NCBI RefSeq assembly: GCF_022919095.1 | Contig: NZ_CP095073.1 | Coordinates: 1,116,001 to 1,180,000, forward strand | Source: Halobacillus salinarum | GTDB taxonomy: Bacteria; Bacillota; Bacilli; Bacillales; Halobacillaceae | DNA length: 64,000 nt | Reading direction: 5' to 3' | Shown here: piece by piece, positions 49,557-56,958 of the stretch | Layout of the letters: each line of letters begins with the position of its first letter | Position numbering within the stretch: position 1 is the stretch's first letter | Notes under the pieces: model-generated | Seen by the model: the letters and a program-made list of their open reading frames with translations, nothing else | What the model was told of the DNA's origin: nothing | The model's database searches: none | Made by a program: the position numbers and the translations under genes

Positions 49557-50930
49557 TTAAAAGAAAATGGACAAGATCACTAACAAAATAAACGCAGTCA
49601 GCCATGCTAAGGTTGTCGGGATCGACCATACCATCATTTGTTCCTTGGCGTTACGGATGCCAAGCATACGGTTGACGACCCAGTAAAAGCTGTCGTTAAA
49701 ATAAGAGAACAGCAGAGATCCGGTGGTCGCTCCAATGGCTGCGAGCGGCATGTAGACCCCATCAACTCCAGAAAGAATGGGGGCCGTGATTGATGCGGCC
49801 GTTATCATCGCAACGGTTCCACTCCCTTGCACGAGTCGTACAAAGCTTGATACAAAGAAAGGCAGCAGCACGAGTGGAATCGACATGTCCACGATCGATT
49901 GGGCTACGTAATCACCAGAGCCGCTTTCGCGAAGGACGTTCCCAAGCGCCCCGCCTGCCCCAGTAACGAGCAGGATGATGCCGGCAGATTTAATGCCTTC
50001 TTCCATCCGATCAAGAGAATCGGTGCGGCTTAGCCGCTTCGTTAACGTGTAAATAGCAAAGACAAGACCGATGCCGACCGCAATAACCGGGTTACCAAAG
50101 AACTGGATGTACCCGAATATGCCACTGGTTAAATCCTGAGCCGTCACGACGGTATTAGCAAAAATCAATAAAATAGGGATTAGAATAGGTGCGATGGATA
50201 GAGCCAAAGAAGGAAGGTGTTTGTTTTCCTGCTGCTCGACGAATTCTTCATACGTTTCTGTGGGTTTTTCCGGACGAACCCAGCCTTCCCCGTCTTCAGC
50301 TGGGAGCTGGTGAATTTTCTTACCGATCCATTTGGCATAGAGGACTCCGACGATAATCAATGGGACGGAGATGAGGAGTCCCCACAAAATCATAACCCCT
50401 ACACTGACACCAAAAATACCAGCGACTCCGAGCGGCCCTGGTGTAGGAGGAACTAAGGAGTGGGTGACGACGAGACCGATGGCTAAGGCTACGCCGAGCG
50501 TGATAACCGATCGCTTTGTTTTCTTTGAAACCGCTTTCACTAATGGCGTTAAAATAACGAAGGCCGAATCAACGAAGATCGGAATGGAAACGACATAACC
50601 GGTTAAAGCCATCGCCCAGTCTTCTCTTCGTTTTCCTAACATCCTTACAAAGGAGTAGGCGAGGCGTTCAGAGGCTCCGGCGACTTCCATAACGCGGCCG
50701 AGCATCACCCCGAAACCAATGACAATCCCAATCGATCCAAGTGTACCTCCGAATCCGTTGGTAATTGCTTCAGCGACTTTTGGAGGAGTCATGCCCGCAA
50801 TAAGACCGATAACAGAAGCAGATGCAATTAATGCGATAAAGGCATGTACCTTTGTTTTCATAACTAAAAAAATCAGCAGGGCAATTCCTATGACCAAACC
50901 TAAAATAATTTGTCCGCCTGGTGCTTCCAT
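49557..50930 (-). CDS. GntP-family permease
   Basis: A 457-residue proton-coupled sugar-acid permease with about 12-14 helices. FGGTLGSIGIVIGFGVMLG and VSIPIFVDSAFVILTPLVKA are conserved GntP blocks, and SLVPPTPGPLGVAGIFG lies in the middle. By context it imports D-threonate or D-erythronate for the kinase and dehydrogenase encoded upstream in the same direction. AAAGGAGAGG precedes the ATG. A 146-base gap separates it from the PdxA2 gene, with no evident terminator. Confidence 0.88.
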   Translation of the reverse strand: MEAPGGQIILGLVIGIALLIFLVMKTKVHAFIALIASASVIGLIAGMTPPKVAEAITNGFGGTLGSIGIVIGFGVMLGRVMEVAGASERLAYSFVRMLGKRREDWAMALTGYVVSIPIFVDSAFVILTPLVKAVSKKTKRSVITLGVALAIGLVVTHSLVPPTPGPLGVAGIFGVSVGVMILWGLLISVPLIIVGVLYAKWIGKKIHQLPAEDGEGWVRPEKPTETYEEFVEQQENKHLPSLALSIAPILIPILLIFANTVVTAQDLTSGIFGYIQFFGNPVIAVGIGLVFAIYTLTKRLSRTDSLDRMEEGIKSAGIILLVTGAGGALGNVLRESGSGDYVAQSIVDMSIPLVLLPFFVSSFVRLVQGSGTVAMITAASITAPILSGVDGVYMPLAAIGATTGSLLFSYFNDSFYWVVNRMLGIRNAKEQMMVWSIPTTLAWLTAFILLVILSIFF

Positions 50931-51076
50931 GCTTCTTCCTCTCCTTTACAGTCATGATCTATTTTATAAACGTGAGAAATTCATTTATACTACTAGGCAG
51001 AGTCCTCCCTTGGGTCGCGAGTTTGGAATCTGTGGCAGGGTTTAAACTCTTTTCAACACCAAGGGGGCTCGTTTTC

Positions 51077-52096
51077 TTATGCCTTTTGCTTTTCAAAGAA
51101 CGGGGTGTACTTCGCCGCTGCTTTAATTGCTTCCACCATGCTGACAGGGCTAGCCAGTCCTTTTCCGGCAATGTCAAAAGCCGTGCCGTGATCGACGGAA
51201 GTGCGGAGGTATGGAAGTCCGTTCGTCACTGATACGGTTCGTTCGAAATCATACATTTTCGCTGCAATATGTCCCTGGTCGTGATAGAGGGATAAAACCG
51301 CATCATATTTTCCGTTCGCAGCCTGGTGAAAAACGGAATCAGCGGGAACCGGTCCGTTGACGTCTACACCTTGCTTTTTGGCTGCCTCTATTCCTGGCGT
51401 TAATTCATCAATTTCTTCTCTTCCGAACAGCCCGCCTTCACCGGAATGAGGGTTTAATCCTGCAAGCGCAAGCTTAGGCTTTTCAATGCCTAGCAGCTGC
51501 AGTGCTTCTTTACAGCGCACAAGGTAATCCTCCACGCGTTCTTTTGTCATGAGCGGGATGGAATCTTTTAAAGAAACGTGCCGCGTTAAAAAGAAAATGC
51601 GTAAATCGTTCACTTCAAACATCGTCATCGGGTCATGGGAGTTCGTGAATGCCGATAACATCGCGGTGTGGTCGATATAAGGAACATCTTCACTCGCTTG
51701 AAGGGACTCCTTGTTAATGGGCGGGGTGCAGATCGCATCCGCTTCGTCGTTTTCTATTAAGTCGTGTGCTTTTTTAATATATTCATAGGAAGCCTTCCCG
51801 CACATGCCGGAAACCTGGCCCATTTCATAGCTCGCGATGTCTACATTATCCAGGTCGATTAAATGAAGGGTGCCCGGTTGGTAGTGGGCTTCGTCTGGTT
51901 TTTTGATAACGTGGATGTCCAGGCGGGTGTCAATCGCTTCCATAATCGTTTCTAAGACGTCTCTATCACCAATAACTACTGGATCACAGATTTCATAAAT
52001 TTCTTTCTGCTTCAGTGATTTAATGACAATTTCAGGTCCGATTCCGGCAGGGTCTCCGGTGGGTATCGCAATGACAGGCTTGTTGTTTTTTTTCAT
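51077..52096 (-). CDS. pdxA2: 4-phospho-D-threonate/D-erythronate dehydrogenase PdxA2
   Basis: A 339-residue NAD- and metal-dependent dehydrogenase of the PdxA family. It oxidises the 4-phosphorylated C4 acid, which then decarboxylates to [17 protein letters not shown] at the N terminus, [23 protein letters not shown] and [11 protein letters not shown] are family blocks; the metal-binding His residues lie in those motifs. The context with a DUF1537 kinase, not pyridoxine genes, points to PdxA2. ATG at 52096 is preferred over one three codons upstream for spacing to AAAAGGA. It starts 15 bases after the kinase gene. Confidence 0.9.
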   Translation of the reverse strand: MKKNNKPVIAIPTGDPAGIGPEIVIKSLKQKEIYEICDPVVIGDRDVLETIMEAIDTRLDIHVIKKPDEAHYQPGTLHLIDLDNVDIASYEMGQVSGMCGKASYEYIKKAHDLIENDEADAICTPPINKESLQASEDVPYIDHTAMLSAFTNSHDPMTMFEVNDLRIFFLTRHVSLKDSIPLMTKERVEDYLVRCKEALQLLGIEKPKLALAGLNPHSGEGGLFGREEIDELTPGIEAAKKQGVDVNGPVPADSVFHQAANGKYDAVLSLYHDQGHIAAKMYDFERTVSVTNGLPYLRTSVDHGTAFDIAGKGLASPVSMVEAIKAAAKYTPFFEKQKA

Positions 52097-52111
52097 AGTA
52101 ACCATCCTTTT

Positions 52112-53401
52112 TTACGTATTTATTGTTGATGAAATCAAATAGCTCATACACGTGTGCAGGGCTTTTTTGTCACCAATCATGCCCCCTTTCGTGACGACAG
52201 GCATGCCGTCTAAATAACCGCCGATAAAGCTTCCAAACGCAGCTAAAGGGATGATTTCGTCGTTTAATTCAATGCCGTGGGCTCGCGTAATTGAACCGAC
52301 CGAGGCCGTCACATCGCCTCCGCTCAGGTAACAACCTTTGAAAAGCTCCCGGTTGTTTTCTAAAATTCTCCGGCTGATCATACCTAGACCATCTGTGATT
52401 CTCTTCGCAAGGCTGTCTTCGGTCGTATTTTCCTTTGCAGCCAATGAGGAAAGGTCTAACATTTTTTGGCCGGGAGAGTAAGTGGTGATCATAAGTATAT
52501 CGGTGTCTTGAAGTTTATCCTCCGCTTCTTCAACAACACGGTTGACTTCTTTACCCCAGTCGTCCGTAAAGGTTGCGAGGTTTGCAGGGGTGACATAAAT
52601 CGGTTTCACATTCATTTTGTGAGTGAAATAATCTATCTGCATCCCGGTTTGAGTGGTCACGCTCCCGATCGTGATTAAGTATTTGTGGCTTCTTTTCGCC
52701 TGGTTCAATTTTTTGCTGGCATAAGCGGCTGTAAACGGTCCCGGATCGACAGAGAGGACCGGGGTCTCTATATTCTTCACTACTTCAGCGATCAAATCGA
52801 TATGCTCCTCGGTGACGGCATCGATACAAATAATTTTAGAATGCTGTTTCGCTTGATTGATTTGCTGTTCTAGTTTTTCCCGTCCTCCAAGCACCACATC
52901 CAAGCCCAGTGTTGTAGTCGGCAGCTCCGTTTGAAACTGGATGATTTCCTCTACTTTTGACGTCGTAAGCGGACGTACAGGGTCCTGGGCGACATCGGTT
53001 TGCTGAAGGGGAATGTTGTCAACGAGAAGAAAGCCGCCGATCGTTGTGCGTCCTGAGTCGGGAAAAGAAGAGACGACAACCGCTACAGTCTCCTTCCCTA
53101 AAAATTCCAGCATCGCTTCCATTTCACTGCCGATATTTCCTCTTAAAGTACTATCGATTCTTTTGCTGTAAATAGCGGCCCGTCCGTTTTTTGTGCTTTC
53201 TTTAAGAGCAGCCGTCACACGGTTTCGTGCCTGGTTCTCTGGTGCATAGCGGCTGTCTATATCTAAACAAAGTGCATCGTATCCGGATTGAGGTAATGGA
53301 AGTCCATGAATCACGGTAGCCGTTTTAAACCCTTGTTTGGACAATTTTACGCCTGTCGCATTCGCTCCTGTCAGATCATCACAAAGAACCACAATATCCA
53401 T
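52112..53401 (-). CDS. Four-carbon acid sugar kinase (DUF1537; D-threonate/D-erythronate kinase)
   Basis: A 429-residue ATP-dependent kinase phosphorylating the 4-OH of D-threonate or D-erythronate. VVLCDDLTGANATGVKL is the N-terminal signature, KRIDSTLRGNIGSEM the second conserved block, and the C-terminal nucleotide domain has LSGGDVTASVG and GKALH-like endings (here GDKKALHTCM). DUF1537 enzymes with PdxA2 and a GntP permease define the published D-threonate/D-erythronate pathway; which epimer is preferred cannot be read from sequence. AGGAGG precedes the ATG. Lies 19 bases after the DeoR gene. Confidence 0.9.
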   Translation of the reverse strand: MDIVVLCDDLTGANATGVKLSKQGFKTATVIHGLPLPQSGYDALCLDIDSRYAPENQARNRVTAALKESTKNGRAAIYSKRIDSTLRGNIGSEMEAMLEFLGKETVAVVVSSFPDSGRTTIGGFLLVDNIPLQQTDVAQDPVRPLTTSKVEEIIQFQTELPTTTLGLDVVLGGREKLEQQINQAKQHSKIICIDAVTEEHIDLIAEVVKNIETPVLSVDPGPFTAAYASKKLNQAKRSHKYLITIGSVTTQTGMQIDYFTHKMNVKPIYVTPANLATFTDDWGKEVNRVVEEAEDKLQDTDILMITTYSPGQKMLDLSSLAAKENTTEDSLAKRITDGLGMISRRILENNRELFKGCYLSGGDVTASVGSITRAHGIELNDEIIPLAAFGSFIGGYLDGMPVVTKGGMIGDKKALHTCMSYLISSTINT

Positions 53402-53420
53402 GTATCATTCCTCCTTTCAA

Positions 53421-54170
53421 TCAGTAAACATTAGTTACTTGGTGAAGTTGTTCTTTTGTGTGCGCATCGATTTGATCATCGGTAATGATGCCATTAACTT
53501 CGTCAAAATCACATACATGGGCAAAGGATCGTTTATTAAACTTGCTGTGGTCGGCCACAATCCATTTGGAACTGGCATTTTTCAGCATCAGTTTTTTAAT
53601 ATACGATTTTTCTAATGTAGGGGTAGAGATGCCTTCTGTTAAATGGACAGCATTCGCTCCTATAAAAACGATGTCCACTTTAATCTGCCGCAACAATTCC
53701 TGTACGTGGGTGCCGATAAACGCCCCGACATCTTTTTGCAGCTCTCCCCCTGTTGAAATCACCTTACAGTCTGAATGAAGAAGCTCAATCGATATTTTCG
53801 CATCATTTGTGACGATCAATAGGTCATCTCTTGACTTTAAAAGTTTTGCAATTTCAAGGTTTGTCGTACCTGAATCGAGTAAGATTCTTGCTTGATCAGG
53901 AATGAGCTCTACCGCTTTTTTAGCAATTTGTTCTTTTTCAGCCGTATAGCTGGAAAGCTTCGTTTGGTAGGGGACTTCCTGCGTCAGTGATTCTGGAAGG
54001 ACCGCTCCCCCGTGGGACCGTATCAGCTTGCCTTCTTCTTCCAGAGCAGCGAGATCCCGGCGGACGGTCATGGTGGATACGTTATATTGAGTGGCTAATT
54101 GCTCGATATAAACGGTTCCTGATGTTTGAAGTTGTTTTAAAATGTTATGGCGTCGTTCTGCTTGCAGCAT
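53421..54170 (-). CDS. DeoR-family transcriptional repressor of the C4 sugar acid operon
   Basis: A 249-residue repressor: HTH at about 4-57 (RHNILKQLQTSGTVYIEQLA, then YNVSTMTVRRDLAALEEEG), then the DeoR sensor domain with ILLDSGTTNLEIAKLL, a phosphosugar-binding loop of the ISOCOT fold. First gene of the leftward operon, so it probably represses its own promoter until a phosphorylated intermediate accumulates. ATG at 54170 has AAGGGTGA upstream; a GTG three codons earlier overlaps that site. Its likely operators are the inverted 14-base repeats at 54186-54243. Confidence 0.9.
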   Translation of the reverse strand: MLQAERRHNILKQLQTSGTVYIEQLATQYNVSTMTVRRDLAALEEEGKLIRSHGGAVLPESLTQEVPYQTKLSSYTAEKEQIAKKAVELIPDQARILLDSGTTNLEIAKLLKSRDDLLIVTNDAKISIELLHSDCKVISTGGELQKDVGAFIGTHVQELLRQIKVDIVFIGANAVHLTEGISTPTLEKSYIKKLMLKNASSKWIVADHSKFNKRSFAHVCDFDEVNGIITDDQIDAHTKEQLHQVTNVY

Positions 54171-54185
54171 GGGCTTCACCCTTAA

Positions 54186-54243
54186 TGTTTGTTTGTGTTA
54201 AATTATAAAGGTGAATTCGAGCATAAGTCAACACAAATAAACA
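54186..54243 (-). promoter_or_regulatory. Promoter of the DeoR operon flanked by inverted operator repeats
   Basis: Minus strand TTGACT (54231-54226), 18-base spacer, TATAAT (54207-54202). TGTTTGTTTGTGTT (54186-54199) and AACACAAATAAACA (54230-54243) are inverted copies with 13 of 14 bases matching, one past the -10 and one upon the -35. They suit DeoR binding with looping or double occupancy. Confidence 0.7.
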
Positions 54244-54324
54244 TTTTATGTTTGATATTGTTATTGAGAAGCAGAGAAGATTATGGATAGCTGTTAATAA
54301 ATTATTTAAATTATAGAACCCTCT

Positions 54325-54352
54325 TAAAGCCTGGCTGACAGCCGGGTTTTGT
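54325..54352 (+). terminator. Terminator-like hairpin in the divergent region
   Basis: CCTGGCT and AGCCGGG pair (one wobble), followed on the plus strand by TTTTGTTTATTTT. No rightward gene precedes it, so it may block stray transcription toward the sulfoquinovose operon, or end an unseen short RNA. Confidence 0.4.
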
Positions 54353-54361
54353 TTATTTTCA

Positions 54362-54389
54362 TTAGAATTCACCAGGTGGAAAATTCTAA
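54362..54389. promoter_or_regulatory. Inverted repeat, candidate GntR/UTRA operator
   Basis: TTAGAATT (54362-54369) and AATTCTAA (54382-54389) flank the smaller palindrome CACC-A-GGTG (54370-54378). It lies 18 bases before the -35 element of the rightward operon, so it is a candidate site for the GntR-family regulator encoded in that operon. Confidence 0.45.
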
Positions 54390-54406
54390 AAATTTTAAAA
54401 ATACTC

Positions 54407-54435
54407 TTGCAATTTTGAAGGCGGTTACATAGAAT
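54407..54435 (+). promoter_or_regulatory. Promoter of the sulfoquinovose operon with overlapping cre-like site
   Basis: TTGCAA (54407-54412), 17-base spacer, TAGAAT (54430-54435). TGAAGGCGGTTACA (54416-54429) in the spacer matches the looser cre consensus TGWNANCGNTNWCA at 13 of 14 positions, suggesting catabolite repression. Confidence 0.55.
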
Positions 54436-54499
54436 AGAAAACAAATTGGTAGTGATGTTTTATTAAAGGTTGATACCTTTTTGTTGGGAGGAGGTACAT

Positions 54500-55183
54500 A
54501 TGATTGAACGATTGAAAGAAATGAATCCGCATTTGAGGCTGGAGGATGTGCGAGCGGAAGCTTTTCTTCGCTATGGAAAGGTTCTTGATGATTTTCCATT
54601 GGATGAATTACGGGCGGGGATGAAGGAGCTTGAGATTCCTGAAAGAGGGAATGTGTACGTTCCCTCGGAACCGATTCTTGAGACTCGAGCAATACAATCT
54701 TTCGTTGAACGGAAGTATTATGGGGGGATGAGTGTCCAATTAGGTTACTGCAATGGAAAGAATTCTAAGCTCGGGGGTCTTGAGTACCATAAGGGAAGTG
54801 AAATCAATGTTGCTATCACAGAACTCGTGATGCTTGTCGGCCATCTTAACGAAGTGAAAGGTCACCGTTTTCATACACAAGATTTGAAAGCGTTTTATAT
54901 TCCTAAAGGAATTGCTATCGAAATGTATCAGACGACACTTCATTTAGCTCCTTGTAAAGTTCATCCAGCCGGGTTCAAGTGTGTGGTTATTTTGCCTGAA
55001 GGGACGAATATGGAACTGAGTGAAGAAGAGAAGGGAGAGGATCCGCTTTTATTTATGAGGAACAAGTGGCTTATCGCGCATGAGGAGCACGATCGGTTTG
55101 TAGCAAATGGAGCCTGTATCGGGATAGAAGGTCCGAATGTCGAGGTTCACCATTTTATTAATGAGGAGGAAAAATATGAATAG
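54500..55183 (+). CDS. DUF4867 family protein, candidate sulfosugar isomerase or accessory protein
   Basis: A 227-residue soluble protein with a cupin-like beta-rich middle (YHKGSEINVAITELVMLVGH, then the His-containing HRFHTQDLKAFYIPKG and a HLAPCKVH strand). Several His and Glu residues there could bind a metal. It is DUF4867 by overall resemblance; the family occurs in Bacillota sugar operons. Here it heads a sulfoquinovose-type operon, so it may isomerise sulfoquinovose to sulfofructose, act as a mutarotase, or serve another step; a fucose-isomerase-like protein in the same operon competes for the isomerase role. ATG at 54500 has GGGAGGAGG upstream. It overlaps the transporter gene by 8 bases. 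Confidence 0.7.
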   Translation: MIERLKEMNPHLRLEDVRAEAFLRYGKVLDDFPLDELRAGMKELEIPERGNVYVPSEPILETRAIQSFVERKYYGGMSVQLGYCNGKNSKLGGLEYHKGSEINVAITELVMLVGHLNEVKGHRFHTQDLKAFYIPKGIAIEMYQTTLHLAPCKVHPAGFKCVVILPEGTNMELSEEEKGEDPLLFMRNKWLIAHEEHDRFVANGACIGIEGPNVEVHHFINEEEKYE

Positions 55184-56936
55184 CATCATTTTTACCATAG
55201 TGACTTGCGTATTCTTTATGGGGCTTGTGGGCTGGATCTCGTATGTGAAGTCAAAAGGCCAAGTAAATGATTCAGACGGTTATTTTCTTGCCGGCCGCGG
55301 ACTGACAGGGGGATTTATTGCCGGGAGCCTGTTATTAACCAACCTTTCTGCTGAACAATTAATTGGTTTAAATGGACAGGCTTATCGTGAGAACTTGTCA
55401 AATATGGCGTGGGAAGTAACGGCGCCAATTGCGATTATCATTATGGCTTTGATTTTACTGCCGAAGTATTTAGGAGGTGCCTTTTCTACCCTGCCGGAAT
55501 TTTTAAGCAGCCGGTTTGATGACGGGGTGAGAAGATACATCGTTGTGTTATTCATGCTTGGATATGCGTTTGTCACGATTCCTTCGGTACTTTATTCCGG
55601 GGCGCTGGCGGTGTTGAAACTGTTCGATGTTCCTGGTTTGCTCGGCATTTCCTTACAATCGTCCATTTGGCTGACGATTTGGGTGATCGGGATTATTGGC
55701 GCCATCTATGCGATTTTTGGCGGTCTGAAAGCGGTCGCGGTATCGGATACGTTAAATGGAGTCGGCCTGCTTGTAATCGGATTACTTATTCCGATTCTAG
55801 GGCTCATCGCGCTAGGAGACGGCAACCTCTTCCACGGCTTCAAAACACTTGCTACAGATAATGCTGAGAAGCTGAATGCAATCGGCTCCAGTGAAGATTC
55901 TGTCCCTTTTTCTGCCATCTTTACCGGAATGATCTTCATGAATATGTTCTACTGGGGTACTAACCAGTATGTAATCCAGCGCGCACTAGGGGCAAAGAAC
56001 CTGGCAGAAGGGCAGAAAGGGGTTCTGTTCTCTGGATTTTACAAGCTGATTGTTCCGCTATTAATGATGATACCGGGAGTCATCGCCTTTCATTTATACG
56101 GATCCAATTTAAAAACGGTGGATTTGGCTTACCCGACCATCGTTACGAACTTAATGCCGTCCATTTTCTCCGGACTTTTCCTGGCAGTGCTGCTTGGTGC
56201 CGTATTCTCAAGTTTTAACTCTTTACTGAACAGTGCGGCCACGATGTTTGCGTTAGACATTTACAAGCCTGGTTTTAATCCTGATGCAAGCGATGAACAA
56301 TTGATCCGCGTGAGTAAGTTTTTCGGAACAATTCTGGCGCTCGTATCATTCTTTATTTCGCCAATGCTGTTAAAAGCACCGGACGGATTGTGGGACATTA
56401 TCCGTCAGTTTACCGGCTTCTTTAACATTCCAATTATCGCAATTGTACTCGTCGGGATTACTTCCAAGTATGTTCCGCCATTGGGGGCAAAAATTGCCGT
56501 CATCTTTCACGTCATTACGTATTATATGCTCGTCTGGGGATTGGACCAGCTCTTTGGTGTGACCATTACGATGAACTTCATTCATATTTCTGCGATCTTA
56601 TTTGTCATTGAGGTTGGCATTATGCTTGCGGTTGGCTATATCCGTCCACTCCCTGAACCTTATGCAGTTAAATATAATCCGAAGGTGGATATGACCCCAT
56701 GGAAATACGGAATGTCGACCGCAGTCGTGATCTTAAGCCTGATCGTATTTGCTTACCTTGTCTTTTCGCCAGTCGGTTTAGCTTATCCTGAAGCGGTTGT
56801 ATCCGGCTATTTCTGGCCTTCTGCTATTGGTCTCATGGTTGTAACCGGCTTTGTGCTGAGGCTTACTGTAAAGCGCTGGAAGAAAAAATATGAAACAGAA
56901 GAGCAGGAATCATTAGAAAAAGCGGAAAGTTTATAA
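55176..56936 (+). CDS. Sodium:solute symporter (SSS/SGLT family)
   Basis: A 586-residue sodium-coupled symporter with about 14 helices. GYFLAGRGLTGGFIAGSLLL and LSAEQLIGLNGQAYRENLSNMAWE lie in the first helices, AIFGGLKAVAVSDTLNGVGLLVIG in helix 5 to 6, and FSSFNSLLNSAATMFALDIY near helix 9 contains the Ser-rich sodium site typical of SGLT/vSGLT proteins. In this operon the substrate should be sulfoquinovose or a sulfoquinovoside such as sulfoquinovosyl glycerol. ATG at 55176 follows GAGGAGG by six bases and overlaps the DUF4867 stop, so translation is coupled. Confidence 0.85.
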   Translation: MNSIIFTIVTCVFFMGLVGWISYVKSKGQVNDSDGYFLAGRGLTGGFIAGSLLLTNLSAEQLIGLNGQAYRENLSNMAWEVTAPIAIIIMALILLPKYLGGAFSTLPEFLSSRFDDGVRRYIVVLFMLGYAFVTIPSVLYSGALAVLKLFDVPGLLGISLQSSIWLTIWVIGIIGAIYAIFGGLKAVAVSDTLNGVGLLVIGLLIPILGLIALGDGNLFHGFKTLATDNAEKLNAIGSSEDSVPFSAIFTGMIFMNMFYWGTNQYVIQRALGAKNLAEGQKGVLFSGFYKLIVPLLMMIPGVIAFHLYGSNLKTVDLAYPTIVTNLMPSIFSGLFLAVLLGAVFSSFNSLLNSAATMFALDIYKPGFNPDASDEQLIRVSKFFGTILALVSFFISPMLLKAPDGLWDIIRQFTGFFNIPIIAIVLVGITSKYVPPLGAKIAVIFHVITYYMLVWGLDQLFGVTITMNFIHISAILFVIEVGIMLAVGYIRPLPEPYAVKYNPKVDMTPWKYGMSTAVVILSLIVFAYLVFSPVGLAYPEAVVSGYFWPSAIGLMVVTGFVLRLTVKRWKKKYETEEQESLEKAESL

Positions 56937-56958
56937 GTAACAAGGGAGGAATGTAAAC

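Larger units (their letters stand above)
54171..54499. other. Regulatory region between the two divergent sugar-acid operons
   Basis: This 329-base gap contains the DeoR operators and promoter for the leftward operon (54186-54243), a terminator-like hairpin (54325-54352), an inverted repeat (54362-54389) and a promoter with a cre-like site (54407-54435) for the rightward operon, and GGGAGGAGG at 54485-54493 as ribosome site. No gene is seen. Confidence 0.65.

Noticed and set aside
51077-52096. PdxA for pyridoxal phosphate synthesis
   Set aside because: The gene is embedded with a DUF1537 kinase, GntP permease and DeoR regulator; such context marks PdxA2.
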